A stretch of 64,000 nt of DNA from Cephalotus follicularis (GCA_001972305.1 BDDD01005646.1:1-64000), one strand, 5' to 3'; positions 1 through 12,373 are shown, counted from the stretch's first letter. The notes: generated from the sequence alone by a model not told the origin. A program made the numbers and translations.

Positions 1-479
1 GGAAAAAGGAATTTAAAGAATTAATAATAAAATGAATTAATAATAAAAAGGGAATAAGGAATATTAAAATAAAAGATAAATAATTTGTTTTTAATAAAAT
101 AAGTTTTTGGATTATAATAAAATAAATAAAACCCAAATCCAACATAGCATAACATACCCAAAATTTCGGACCGGTATCAATCAGCACATTTCACATAAAC
201 CCAAATCGTAGGGCATCCGAACTTTTAAAATTAAACAAAATTAAAAGCCCGAAAACACATATAAAATCCGTAAAATATATTTACGAACGAACATGGTATT
301 ACATCAATTAAGCCTCAATTACCTACCCCAAGCCCCCTAAGAGATTCCCACAAAGTTTGAATTCAAACTTCAAAATGTGTCACATGTGATGAAGTGTTTT
401 TCACTCAATGTCATGACATAAAGGTATAGGCAACTCTTACACAAGCATGGGCACTTTCTTACAAAGGTATGGCTTGCAC
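1..479. other. AT-rich non-coding start of window
   Basis: No gene is seen. The first 300 bases are strongly AT-rich. From about 410 to 500 a short unit is repeated three times with variation (an AAGGTATGG or AAGGCATGG core). It may be the upstream part of the W-family LTR that continues rightwards, but I could not fix an LTR start. Confidence 0.4.
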
Positions 480-1376
480 TTACAAGGCATGGGCAACATT
501 GTTTTCATGTGTAGAAGGCCGGGTTTGACCATAGAAAGAGAGAAAGAAAGACAAAAGAGCTTGTCTTACATCATAACACATATTACTCAATTTCTAGCAC
601 ACTTTTTTCTTTCTTTGTGTTGAACCCGAAATTTCCCTCTCTTCTCTGCCTTTTCCTCTCTTCTTGCCGTCATTTCTAGTGCTTCTTGAAGAAGGAAAAA
701 TCTGCATTAAGCTCACACAAAAGGTAGAGCAACACTCAATCTTCTCTTACCCCCAAAAGTCATTATGGGTGAAGGTGATTCACACAATGTGCTTTACCTT
801 TACCTAGAGTGATTTAGTTTAGGTTTTTAAAGACTCTTAGACTCCATTTTCAAGACCTGGACAGTAGCTTTTTGAAGCATCTTTGGAGCTACTTGGAGCT
901 TGGAAAAGTGTAGAGGGAGCACTCAAAGTGAAGGAGTTAAAGACCTAAGGTAATGGTTCCTAAAACACCCTTTTTCTTCTTCCCTTTTTGTGCTTGGTTT
1001 TTGGGCTCGAGGGGCTAGGGATTGGTAACCTAGCCGAACCTTTTAGGGTTCCATTTGGGAACCCTAAGGCCCATTTTGGTATCGGGTTTGGTGGCTTTGG
1101 ACTAGGGTTTTTGGTGTCAAACCCTAGCCCATTTAGTGTGTAGGCCAAGCTAGGGTTAGTGAAACCCTAGCTCAATCTGCCACCATCTTCTTGCTTGGAA
1201 TGGTTTGTGGTTCATTTGAATGGCTTAATTAGTGATCCTCGGATATTATTGGGACTGTTTTGGACATAGTTATTAGGGTGATCCTTTGCATGGAGGACTT
1301 GGAACTAAAATTTTAAAATTGAACACCCTAATGACCTAATACGCAAAATTGGCCTAATTGGCTTGTAAGCCTCACA
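480..1376 (+). mobile_element. W-family LTR, copy A, right part
   Basis: This stretch aligns by eye with 6850-7671. Shared landmarks are a CT-rich tract followed by TTGCCGT, an AGGGAGCACT segment near 915, a TAATGGTT segment near 950 and repeated AACCCTAG motifs. It ends in CA at 1376, four bases before a clear initiator-Met primer-binding site, which makes it the end of a 5' LTR on the plus strand. The left boundary is not resolved and may lie at or before the window edge. No protein is encoded. The superfamily is not determined because no pol belongs to it here. Confidence 0.6.
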
Positions 1377-1380
1377 AAAG

Positions 1381-1393
1381 TGGTATCAGAGCC
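1381..1393 (+). other. primer-binding site, initiator Met tRNA type
   Basis: TGGTATCAGAGCC is the sequence complementary to the 3' end of plant initiator methionine tRNA, used by many plant LTR retrotransposons to prime minus-strand synthesis. It fixes the preceding LTR end and the plus orientation of W copy A. Confidence 0.85.
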
Positions 1394-3116
1394 ACTAATT
1401 GAACTTCAATTGGATCTGATTTTAATTATTTGGTGGCTTGGATGGTTCTAAGTGACTGGAATTTTTGTTGAAAATTCTGGTTATGTTCAAAATTTTCTGC
1501 ACAGATTTTTTTGCACTGCTTAGTGCAGATTTTCTGACATATTAAATAAGCTGATAATTGAACTGGTTAGTGACAGTCTGAGTGTAGGAATTTATTGCAC
1601 AGCTTCTGGCAGCTTTTGCTAAGATACTGACAGTTTTTTGCACTATAACTGACAGTTTCCACACAATTCCAGCAAGTTGCCAGCGGGATACCTGTAAGCT
1701 TTTCAATGGAGTTTCTGCACTGGATAGGCACATACCAGTTAATTTGGAAAGAAATTAAATTACACTTATGCCCTCAGTTCACTGCATAATGCAATTTATT
1801 CCTTAAGGAATTAATATTAGTGGGAATTGATATTTAATTGCATTATTATTCACATAAAAATTTGATGTGGTGGAACCATAAATTTAATGTAGTGGGAACT
1901 ACAATAAGGGTAAGTAGATTTTAATTTATCTAGTGGGTGTTACCTTTAATTTTGGCTAGCTACTAAATCACAAACCATCGAATATTAAAATTTTAAGTGT
2001 TTATTCATTATAATATATGGGATGTATTATTTTGAATTTCTTATGCATGCCAGTAGACTTGGAACTAGACCTAGCTTTCGGTTGTTTTGTGGATGATTTA
2101 TTTATTGCTTTATTATACATTTGGTCTGTAATAAGGCTGCCTGCATACACCATAATTTCTTATCCTCTAATTTATTTTCTATAGGTAATAAATCTCTTCT
2201 CCCTCATATTGTATTTCTTTTTTTTTTAATTATATATTGGCTGTAATACACAAAGATGGAGTACAATGGAGCAAGAAGAGGGGATCAAGAAGATTGCAAG
2301 AACAAGTGAAGGTATGCATGGTATATATATTGTAATAAAGTAGTTTAAATAGATCACCTAGGAGACTAAGTGATCACGTTTGGCTCACGTGATCACTAAT
2401 AGTTTAAGTCCCAAGTCAGACCATTTTTTTAGGATGCATGAGATGGATGTTTTCTTTTTACAAACAATCCAAGCACGTCTAAGCATGCTAAGCCATCTAA
2501 AATGGATTGGAAGATAAAATCAATCTAATAATTGCATGATTAATTAAAATTTGATGAGACCTAAATTCCTCCAAAATTTAACAAATAATAAGTCCATAAG
2601 CGGTGGGGCACTAAGGTGTGTCTTGTCTTAGCCTGCCGCGGTCTTCATTGAACGATGTGGACATGTTGGGGATGGTACTGTGACAGTAGAGGTCCCCCGT
2701 ATGACCATTATTGTTCAATTCAGTGTGCGGGCACTGGAAGGAAATGGCTCTGTTTTGGCATCAGGACATGGACATGTGTGGGTGCTTCAAAACGAGTCAA
2801 TTTCTTGGAGGATTGTGGGTTCGGACTTATACCGAGTGCTTATGGTTTGCACAGCGATAGTTGGGACCATACTGAACTGGGAGGCCAAATGTTGTTTCAG
2901 ATCTTACATTGAGGGCGGGTCCCTTAATCGAAAATGACCTAATAAGTCTACATATCTGGGTATTATGGCTCGTATGCCAACAGGTGAGGCCATAATATTC
3001 TGGATATATTCCGATCCCTACTAGGAGGCGGATGTTAGGTAGGGGTGTCCCTGCAAGCCAAGAGATGATTGCAGGCATATGTTATTAACATATGATACAC
3101 TCTTTGTCAATACATT
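1394..3116 (+). mobile_element. W-family untranslated leader, copy A
   Basis: Long non-coding leader downstream of the primer-binding site. It is colinear with 7690-9640: both carry GGTTAGTGACA..TCTGAGTGTAGG (1563 and 8107), TTTCTTATGCATGC (2038 and 8607), an inverted repeat with a G-box (2370 and 8942), and GGTCCCCC.ATGACCATTA (2691 and 9271). Divergence is high, so the two copies are old. Open frames here are short and not conserved between copies. Copy A is broken at 3116 by the S1 solo LTR; the sequence after 5388 may be its continuation. Confidence 0.55.
2370..2396. promoter_or_regulatory. inverted repeat with G-box in W leader
   Basis: GTGATCACG and CGTGATCAC form a perfect 9-base inverted repeat around a 9-base loop. 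The right arm with its flank contains the G-box core CACGTG. The same structure is kept in copy B at 8942-8968 with one arm change. Confidence 0.5.
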
Positions 3117-5382
3117 TGTCACACCCCGTTTCCACAGGACATAAACAACATAGAAAGTGGTACGGCAATCAACATATAAATCCGGCTTATACAATTCATA
3201 AATTTAAAACTTTCAAAATCCTTCATCAATTTGCGGAAGCATACAAATATAAGCCGAAGTAAAACACATCACGCATCCCATACTACGTGATGCCCACAAA
3301 TATAAATATCTCCAGGTACAACTGTCGATTGCCCAAAACGGAGCGTGAAACAATACGGTACAAGATAACAAATATCCATCGTTACAATAACCAAATAACA
3401 TAAAAAATGTTCAATAACCCAAAATAAGAGAAAATAATAAGTCTTCTCTTTAAACCTCCGTGCGTGCTCCATGTAAAGACCACTCCATCAATCTGTTACA
3501 GTAGGGGTTAGCCTTTGTCCTCACTCGGCCAAGTGAACAAATCCATAAATACAGTTCAAGTAATAAGGCAATGAGTATCATTAATGAATGCATAATGATA
3601 AGCCATGTCATGTAATTTTCATAGTAAAAATACCTCCGTATATACACATATAAAATATATGCATGCTCACAGTACAAGTATAACTCAAGGTTATATCATC
3701 ACAAGCAGTAAATATGTTCCCAGAAAGGAACCAGACAGACCAGTCGTCATAACCGTCGCCACCTCCTGGCCCCAACGTCACGCACTCTTACTCCATCCCC
3801 CACTTTTAGGAAAGCAACCATAATGCAAGTCACAGTAACAATGCAATCATATGCTCAGAACGCATCTAGGTTCATTTCTAGAGTTGTTTCGGGTCTAACG
3901 GTTCTCATCCATGTGAAATTCAACTGTCCAGGAGGAAAGACGTCGATGTCATCCCTAAAGGCGTCGATGTCTTTTAGCCTAAAGCACCAGTTCTATGCAC
4001 AAACGTTCCCAGGCTTTTCTGAACTAAAGACGTCGATGTCTTCTACAAAGACGTCGATGTCATTTTCATACCAGGGAGTGCCAGTTCACAGCCTTAATCA
4101 TAGGGGAAAATCCCAACCTTTTAATCCATAGTAACCACGAATATTACTCCATAAACGTATAAGGTATGCTACTGGTTAATAGGTATACAACCATAACATC
4201 AACCCGAGACCAAACAGGAAATTCCAAGTGGCAAAAATGGCCATCTGCAATGAATATCACAGTTCAATGGTTTCCCAAAAAAGCAGTCGACGTCTTCTAC
4301 AAAGACGTCGATGTCTTTGACAGCACAGAACGGGGTTTTCACGGTTTTAACATGCCAGACAAATTCAAATACATTCCCATACACAATTTCATGTAATCAT
4401 ACATGCAAGATCAATTTAGTGCATCACAGTAACACTTCAACAAGTCCATAACCTCAATCCAATCATTAATATGCAATCCATCATGCTATACATTAACTTA
4501 GAACTTAAAAAGCACATATGAATCCATCACTTTCCCCTACCTTTGATTTCAAGTTAGAAATCGAAAGTCCACCTCTTCTAGTACTCCAAGGAGTCACTTG
4601 AGTCCACAGGTACGGCTTGGAAGCTTCCCGGTTCGTCCTGGCAGTTGGTGTGCAAGCTCCAAGCTTCCTTGCTCAACAATGGCACACACACACTGTTTTC
4701 TCTCTCTCTCCCTTCTGGTGTTATAAAACGAGAGAGATGTGTGGGGAGGAGTATCCTTATGCAAATAGCTTCCTCCTACCCTTTTCCTTTTGTCAATACA
4801 CAGGCCAACCCGAGATCTCTCCCACTTTCTCTCTTTCTGCCTATTCTTTTTCATTTTCTAATCTTCCTTTGCAGATTGCATGTTAAGATGGAATAAACCT
4901 TGCATGTTCCATGTGAGGACATGTTCTGGACATTCCTGGCAATACACAGACATGGTTAACACGTCGAATCGCACTCGAAAAGGCGGTAGGTAAGGCCCTT
5001 AAATAATCCTCCTTGCATGTTATTTCTGCCGACGAAGAACGTGCTGGCCATTCCTACAAAGGCGTCGACGTCTTTACCATGATGTCGATGTCTTTTGCGT
5101 TTTGTAAGAAGGTGTCGATGCCTTCTTCCAAAGTCGACGTGCATGTCCCCTCCTTCACGTGTGCCCTAGCCCACAAAGGAGTCGACGCTTTTTGAAAAGA
5201 CGTCGATGTCTTTGTCCCAGAACGCTGCCGTTTCAAGCTTTAACATACACATTCCAATTCCAAGTCCATAATTAGGGTTTTAAGCATACTTTTGAGTCCA
5301 AAACTCAACAATCTCATTATTCCAAATTTAAGATTACATCATAATTTGGAATATTACATTCAGGAAAATACCGAGCGTTACA
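3117..5382 (-). mobile_element. solo LTR S1 (gypsy type, TSD ACATT)
   Basis: A 2266-base unit begins TGTCACACCCCG and ends GAGCGTTACA, the terminal pattern of minus-oriented Tekay-like LTRs elsewhere in the window. It is flanked on both sides by the 5-base target duplication ACATT (3112-3116 and 5383-5387). No internal region or primer-binding site adjoins it, so it is a solo LTR left by LTR-LTR recombination. It holds clusters of the GTCGACGTC-type motif at about 3938-4070, 4285-4320 and 5058-5215, and a CT-rich promoter-like tract near 4695-4730. It splits W copy A. The strand is inferred from the terminal pattern. Confidence 0.85.
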
Positions 5383-5387
5383 ACATT

Positions 5388-6500
5388 CTTAGTTCTGTTC
5401 GTGATCTATTGTGCACATTAATGCAAGATTCGCATTTATGCTATATGTATAATCCTACACCGTTGAATCGGATCAGTTAATCACCATGTTAACTGAATAC
5501 ACATACAGTGCCCTGTCGTTCAAGGGGTTGGATCTCGTGCCTGAGAGGTTATGAGAATGAGATCCTTACTCCCTTCTGACTAAACATTCCAAGTCATAGG
5601 TTCACTTTCTTAGGGCAATTGATGAACCGCAAAGACTTGCCTTATTATGCTTATCCTCTTGTGTATGGGGGATGGATCATCTCATTGCCTTTTGGGTTTA
5701 CCCTCAAGTTGATAGGGGTGCGTGCTGAGAGCATGGCACGGAACCGACCCACCATATTTGGAAAGTCAACACCTTTGTCAATAGGTATCCTATTTGTTTC
5801 GGTAGTGTATAGTCTATGGTGACTAGTAGGTCTTAGCCCGAGTTGTATCATTAGACCTGAGCGACTGTCATGCATTGTGTAGTAACCGCTTGGCTTTGAT
5901 TTGTGCCTTCCCCAGCACTAACCACGTGCTGGCAAAAGGGTTGTCTTTGGGCCTTGTGGGAGCTGTATTTAGATGTATGGGTGAGTGCACAAGATGGGAT
6001 CATCACACCTCTGTTGAAGGCTATAGGCTCTATAACATCTATGACCGTTGAAGACTTAAAGTCATGGCCAAGCACTTGGGAGATTGGAAATGAGGTTTCC
6101 TAGGATGTCTTCTAATAGTCTCAGTGAGTTCATAGAATTATAGTTATTGTGGTTTTACCTGGGGTGACATTAATCCAAACCCTAGTCCACGGTCGAAGCC
6201 GAGATGATGAGAGATACATGACATATATGCCGATGATGAGAATAAAGCATTGGTCAATTCGGCTAACAAACGATAGACGTGGTGTACACAGATCCAGGGG
6301 TGATTTGGAGATCACACGGGGGCTATAGGATAGTCTAGGATTATCAGGATGGTCGTACCAGAATCATGGAATTTTTGGGAAATATATCATTGTACAGGAA
6401 ACCAACCGGGCTTTCAGGTCCTACCTGATTTTGGAACAGGTTGATATGTTGGGTTACATGTCATTTAGTGAAAGGATAACATCTGAGGAAGATGTTACTT
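5388..6500 (+). mobile_element. conserved unidentified retroelement segment
   Basis: No recognised domain. Its part from about 5510 to 5720 is homologous, in inverted orientation, to about 35991-35780. Both share CCAAGTCATAGGTTCACTTT (5590 here) and a peptide GGWI(I/L)SLPF(G/V)F encoded at 5665-5700. Codon-third-position differences inside that peptide suggest a former coding region. Stops and frame changes break the rest, so it is a pseudogene-like remnant. It follows S1 and may be the interior of W copy A or of another element. I cannot name the protein. Confidence 0.4.
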
Positions 6501-6815
6501 TGCTAGTGAGCATTTTATTTGCTGGACATATCATTTCATAGAAATGCGTTCAAGTATCACCATAATGGAATGTTCCGTGCAAAGGGTTGTTTGTTTCCAT
6601 TAACGAATGCACTTGGGCATTTGTTTGGGGAGAGAGCTTATGGTCTTATAGCATATTGGGCTAGGGATTCACCATCCCATTTGGGCCTAATTTATGCCTT
6701 GATATGGCTTAGTTCGTGGTTGACCCAAAGTGTTTTCATAATGACCCAAAGTGTTTTGAGGCATTTTGTGCCTTGTTTTGGCCGGCCATTTGGTGTTAAA
6801 AAGGGAGAGAAAAAC
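6501..6815. other. stretch without recognised gene
   Basis: The plus-strand frame from 6519 to 6836 is open for 105 codons, but the peptide matches no family I recognise and overlaps the TATA region of the W copy B LTR. I treat it as upstream (U3) sequence of that LTR. Confidence 0.3.
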
Positions 6816-7671
6816 GTTATAAATGTTGAGCTTTAAGGGCAAGCAAAGTGAATTTGATAAGTCATATAAGTTAAAAAGGATTTTTTGACTTAAGACTTAG
6901 CACACATCATTCACTATTCTCTCTCTTTTCACCCATCTTTTGCTCTCTCTTTCTCTCTCCCTTTCTTGCCGTGGGAATTCTCTTCTTGGAGAGAAAATAA
7001 AAGTGCTTGGTTCTCTTGAAGAGGGAAGAACAAATCAATTTCCTTTCACCCTCCATGATCACTTTAGGTGGAGGTTATTTGTTCTTTGCATTCAACCTTT
7101 ATCTTGAGTGACATTAGTTTAGGATTTAAACACTTGAGCCTCCATTATTTCTACCACTTCGAGGCAGAAAATTCATGGAGCAATTTGGAGGAGATGGAAG
7201 CTTGAATCAAAGTGCAGAGGGAGCACTTGAAGGAAGGAGTGGAAGACCATGGGTAATGGTTTCTAATCCTTCTATTTTAGGGTTTGTGTCATGTGTTATG
7301 GGGAATGAGAATTTCGGGTTTGGGCATGGGTTTATAACCCTAGCCTAATACCTAATGTTTTCTTAAGGAAACCCTAGAAAACCCTAAGGGTTTTTGTTGC
7401 TAGGGTTTTGTGTGTAACCCTAGTTCATGTAATTTAGTGTATATGCTAGGGTTATGAATTCCCTCCTCCAAACTCGTGACCCTAGATGCTTGAAAATGTT
7501 CAATTAGTTCATTTGAAAGTTAAATTAGTGATCATAAGACCTAATGGGACAATTATGGGTATAGGGTTTTAGGAAGTCTCACTGCTTGGAGACTTTAGAA
7601 AATGAAAATTTTAAAATGTCATCTAGAACCCTAATGTCCATAAATGTTCTCTTCCGCATAGAGCCATTCCA
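6816..7671 (+). mobile_element. W-family LTR, copy B (TATA to LTR end)
   Basis: A TATAAA box lies at 6818-6823, followed by the same CT-rich tract, TTGCCGT and AACCCTAG-rich segment seen in copy A. The LTR ends in CA at 7671, five bases before a degenerate primer-binding site. The U3 part upstream of the TATA box is not delimited. It is diverged from copy A, so the two copies are separate old insertions or the ends of one very old element. Confidence 0.55.
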
Positions 7672-7676
7672 ATAAG

Positions 7677-7689
7677 TCGTATCAGAGTG
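7677..7689 (+). other. degenerate initiator Met primer-binding site
   Basis: TCGTATCAGAGTG differs by a few bases from TGGTATCAGAGCC and lies at the position equivalent to the intact site at 1381. It is decayed and probably non-functional. Confidence 0.6.
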
Positions 7690-9774
7690 ACCTAATTAGC
7701 TTCAATTTGACATTAATTTGATGTCTAGTGGCTTTCTTTGGTGCCCCTTACCCTTGGCCGAAATTAAGCTCCCAAACCATAGAGTGAACTTGGCAATTTT
7801 AGATCAATTGGAATGTGAAATTCTAGTTGATTTTGCCAATTGTTTGAACTAGTGTAAATGACTAATTTATTTGATAGTTTGACGATCCAAAGATTAATAC
7901 ATTGGCTATTGATGGTGCATGGGGGCATTCCAACATCCGTATGTATGATTTAGGATCTCTAATGGACCTTAAAAAGTCATTGAACAGTTATTTAAAAGTG
8001 TCAGAATTTTAATTCGGAAACTGATCACATGCGAGAATTTCTGTTCAGATTGTTTGCACTATTTAGTACAGACTTTCTGGATGTTGCCCTTAGCATAAAC
8101 TTGGACTGGTTAGTGACAATCTGAGTGTAGGATAGCTCTGCACAGTTTCTGGCAGTTTCTGCTAAGAGATTGGCTGTTCCAGCACGAAAACTGCAAGTTA
8201 CCGGCAGGTTTCCTGCAAGCTTCCGGCGAGCTTTTCTTTACAGTTTCTGTGCAATCTTTGAACAGTTACTAGCATGAATACTGTATGGATTGGACGGGTA
8301 GGTACCAGGGTGTTCGGATAGAGATTCGATTCACTTATGCACAAAGTTCATTTATATAGTGCAATTTATTCAAGGAGAATATTAATATTAGTTGCGACTA
8401 ATATTTTAATTGCATTGTTTTCACTCAAATAGATTTGATGCTAGGATCAATGAATATATGTAGTAGTGACTACAAATAGGGTGACTAGATTCTTATATAT
8501 CTAGTATGAGTGAAATTTTAAGTAGGCAGGTAAATATCTCGACAAGCCATTAAATATTAAATTGTTACATGTTTATTCATTAAATATAATGTGTATATTT
8601 TTTGAATTTCTTATGCATGCTGGTAGGCTTGAGACTCGATCTAGTTTTTTTTGGTTTCTTTCGTGGATGTTATTTAAATTCTTTATTACAATGGTGTTCA
8701 TTCGGTCTGTAATAAGGCTGTCTGCGCGCGCCAATATTTTTTTCTTATCCATTATTTATTAGAGATTTCTCTTCTTTGTATTCTTATTCTTTTGTAATAC
8801 GAGTGATGTAATTTTAAGAAGAGATGCAATTGAGATTGAAGAGAGGATCAAGAAGAATACAAGACCAAGTGAATGCCATGTATGCATGGTGTGAATGCTG
8901 TAATAAAATAGTTATTAAATAATAAGCAACTAGGAGACCAAGTGGTCACGTTTGGCTCACGTGATCACTATAATAGTTAAAGTCTCAAGTCATGCCATAT
9001 ATTTTTTTAGGATGCATGAGATGGATGAATTAGTTTTAAATTTTTTCAAACACGTCCAAGCATTTTAAGCCGTTCCAAATGGATGTTGAAGATAATTAAA
9101 ATTATCTAAAACGACTATGGTAAAATATAAAATTTGATGAAACCAAATTCCTCCAAATGTGAAATAATAAGTCCATAAGTTGTGGGACATAAGGTTGTCC
9201 CGTCATTGGCCTTCCATGATCTTCGTTGAATGGTGTGGACATATTGGGGATAGCACTGCACACGACAGAGGTCCCCCATATGACCATTACTGTTCAACTT
9301 CAGTGTGAGGTGCATTGGAAGGAAATGACTATGTTTTGGCACTCTGACAAGCACACTTGTGGGGATCAAAACGGGTTCATTTCTTTGAGGGTTGTGGGTC
9401 TGAATTATACCGAGTTCATACTATTAGCGCAGCCCAGCTGTGGATTGTATGTGTCGTGAGGACGAACTTGTATCGGATCTTGCTTTTTAAGGGCGAGGCC
9501 CTAATGCAAATATGATGCTTATGCCTAACTATTTCTGTATTATGGTTTGCACAGCGACGTCGGGACTATAGTATGCGGCATAGATTTCGATCCCCACTAA
9601 GAGGCGGGTGCTTCCCGAATTCCACCTGGAGGTGTGGGATACGATTAGAATAGTGGGATGAGCCATAATTACAAAAGACTAAGGATTATGGTAATAACAT
9701 CAATGGAATGATCAGCTAATATTCTTTTTCTTTTTCCTCATATAGGTTAGTAGTTATCATATACTCTTACTCAA
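7690..9774 (+). mobile_element. W-family untranslated leader, copy B
   Basis: About 2.1 kb of non-coding leader colinear with 1394-2990. It retains the inverted repeat (8942-8968) and the GGTCCCCCATATGACC segment near 9271. After about 9640 it no longer matches copy A. It runs into a start codon at 9775. No gene is seen in it. Confidence 0.55.
8942..8968. promoter_or_regulatory. inverted repeat with G-box, second copy
   Basis: GTGGTCACG / CGTGATCAC around TTTGGCTCA: the same loop sequence and right arm as at 2370-2396, with one changed base in the left arm (A to G, still pairable as G-U in RNA). CACGTG is kept. Confidence 0.5.
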
Positions 9775-10093
9775 ATGGCAGATAGCACAAACAAATTAAA
9801 CACAATTGAGACTCCTAAGCTAGTAGATCCTTATTAGCTTAAATAGCTACGGATTTATGCATTTGGTTCTCACGAGCATGAGAGTTGCTCATGTTATGAC
9901 GGAGACATACCCCGAGCTAGTGAATGATGCATTCGACCATCACAAGGTAAGTGTGGCTAAGTGGTGGAATGACGATTATTAAGCTCGTAACCTAGCAGTT
10001 GTTGGCATGTAGCCACAATAGTACATGCAGGTTATGCACTCACAGACCTTGTGTGCCATGTTCACACAACTCGAAGAGTTGTATGCCACCCAG
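9775..10093 (+). pseudogene. probable start of a W-family gag, decayed
   Basis: An ATG at 9775 follows the long leader and opens a 20-codon frame (MADSTNKLNTIE...) before a stop; the frame then continues with more stops. The position, first ATG-led frame after primer-binding site and leader, is where gag is expected. No gag motif survives to confirm it. It is cut at 10093 by T1, whose target duplication copy CCCAG is at 10089-10093. Confidence 0.3.
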
Positions 10094-11179
10094 TGTCACG
10101 CCCCGAACCGTGGGATGGGCCCCATGGCCCAACACGTGGCAATTCGTACATTCATCATAAACATTAACCATAAAAAAATTTAAACTTAAATAAATCATAA
10201 ACATAAACATTTATTTAATGTGTGGATATACAGACCCAATTCGATACATTTAAAATATACTGCTACAAACCAGCAGGTAAAATAAATACATAATTTATTC
10301 CTTCCGAGTTTGATCATAAAACGCACCGTCGAGGAGGAGGAACTTACTATATATTTATCCTTAATGTTGATGTGATGTTCCTCTACTACCTGTTCCTGCA
10401 CCTGGCCCATTCAAGGGAATGGGTCAGCAACCTTGGGGGTTGTGTAGGTTGTCACATATACGGGCAAATACCAGAGGAGACAATAATTCAAGTAGAGGAG
10501 AAAATATAAAACATGCGTACATACCATAAAACATCATATAAAAGTCATCCTGTGTCCTCGGACTACTCTACTCATCCATACATTTTAATCATATTACAGA
10601 GGAGTCTAGTCCGGTCATCCTATGGTCTGGTCAATATATTAGGTTCACCTTTAGGCTCACCTGCCCGCGAAATTCTCCTCCAGGTTCACCTGCCGAGCGA
10701 AATTCACCCTTTGCTCACCAGCTCTGGCGGTTCACCCTTTGGATCACCAACTCTGGCGGAATTCACCTTTAGGTTCACCATTAGGCGGATTCCCCCGAGG
10801 ATCACCTGCCTCGCGGTACTCACCCCTTGGGTTCACCTGCTCGGCGGCATTCTCCCCAGTTGGGCTCACCTGTCTGGAACAACATTCATGATTCCTCGTC
10901 TTAATTAATATAATCCTCCGTTAATTATTTCCTTATGCTGATGAGACACAGTGGCCATCCCCGGGTGTGTCTCTAAATACCCATTTATTCTTAACCACGT
11001 AAGAGGCACACTTGGGCGCATGCAAGACAATGTTTGGTGCCTCATCATGCAAGGCACGTATGTATGGCGCATGCAGGCCTTATTATTCCTCACTTAAGTG
11101 CACGTCATATGCGTATGCAAGCTTGGTATTGCACTTGTTCAGAAGGCGAGCAGGGCAGGGAACAACACCATGCATTGCA
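10094..11179 (-). mobile_element. T1 3' LTR, segment 1
   Basis: Begins TGTCACGCCCCGAACC and aligns almost base for base with 31654-32680. About 10650-10882 is a degenerate tandem array whose units contain TTCACC and GGCGGA. The open frames here (for example 10513-10908) are created by this array and are not genes. From about 11125 it continues into sequence missing from the other LTR. It is broken at 11179 by solo LTR S2. Confidence 0.85.
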
Positions 11180-11462
11180 TGTAACAACCCGTATTAATTT
11201 TGGGTAAATTGATGTTGGGCTTGGGGGAAATTTTTTTTTTCTTTTTTCTCCTTGGTTGTGGTTGGTTTGGGCTCCTTCCTTGGATAAGTGTTACTTTGAC
11301 TTGGGCTTGGTGGAGGCCCAATGTTTGTATATGGTTAAGAGATAAGAGTTGTTAGATGGTGTTGGGATATGTGCAAAGCTTGCTTAGGAAGCTTAATAGT
11401 TGACTTTTGGCACATGTCATATACATCTTTTCACGCCTAAAGAAGCGTTTTGGGAGAGTGAG

Positions 11463-11507
11463 CTTTCTTCTTTCTTCTTTCTTCTTTCTTCTTTCTTCTT
11501 TCTTCTT
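11463..11507. repeat. 7-base microsatellite (CTTTCTT)n
   Basis: At least six perfect head-to-tail copies of CTTTCTT, followed by CTTCATC. It lies about 280 bases inside S2, where pyrimidine-rich promoter-proximal tracts are common in plant LTRs. Confidence 0.9.
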
Positions 11508-12199
11508 CATCTTTCCTCTGAAGCTTTGAGCGCTGTTGAGGTTGGGACTTTCTTTCACCCGTCTACGTGTCTAGCAGGTGAGTGTCATCCTCAGTATGTT
11601 TTGGTGCGTCGCATGGTTGGTACAGGCACGATCTTTGAGGCCGAGGAAGAGCTTCGTCTTGGTTTTCATGGGTGTATGTGGTTCATGCATAGCTTCAAAG
11701 ATGTTGTTCATGGTAGCTAAACGTTGTTGTGTGTTGGTCTTGCAGAGGAAGATCTAGGCAAGGAACCCGCACAACAAGGAAGCTAGCTGAGGAAGCTACT
11801 GACGCTAGTGAGTGGGATGTTCTTCTTTCTATCAATTGATAACTGAGAGTTTATTGATTATATACCCTTCCATGATATTATCTTTGACTAGGATTTCTTC
11901 TCCTGTCATCTTGTTGATATTGCATGTGAATACTGTTGATTCCGAGCTGAGGGCTCAATGCCTGGGTTGAATTTGTTGTTTCCCTTTTCTGTTTAAGTAT
12001 TCATGCTTTATTTGATATCATGTGTTGTTGTCCTCGGGTACTGGTTACTGGTTACTTGGTTATGTGTGAGAGATTGCTGGCACGAGATTGTTTTAGTGGT
12101 GATACACTTACCTCTGAGCCGATGTTCTCCCCTGTTACCTCGTCAAGGGTGGAGCTGAGCGGTGATTCGCGGGCCCCTTGGACAATATGAACGCTATAT

Positions 12200-12373
12200 G
12201 ATTGCCGACGAGTTAGCTCCTCGATCGATGTTCCCATGGTGTAGTGCTAAGCTCGTGATTGCCGACGGGGGTGGGCTTTTGTAGCCCCTCGATCGATGTT
12301 CATGGAGTGAGGTGCGCCAACGTGTGATTGCCGGGGAAGGAGTGCTGGTGTAGCCCTTCTACCGATGTTCATG
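12200..12373. repeat. threefold degenerate tandem repeat in S2
   Basis: Units starting GATTGCCG at 12200, 12257 and 12326 each end in a (CGAT)CGATGTTC segment. Unit spacing is 57 and 69 bases. Confidence 0.75.

Noticed and set aside
6519..6836. 105-codon plus-strand open frame that might be a small host gene
   Set aside because: No recognisable domain or signal. It covers the TATA box of the W copy B LTR and no second copy is available to test conservation.
10513..10908. 131-codon open frame on the plus strand
   Set aside because: It is produced by the degenerate TTCACC array in the T1 LTR; the copy in the other LTR is shorter and the frame is antisense to the element.
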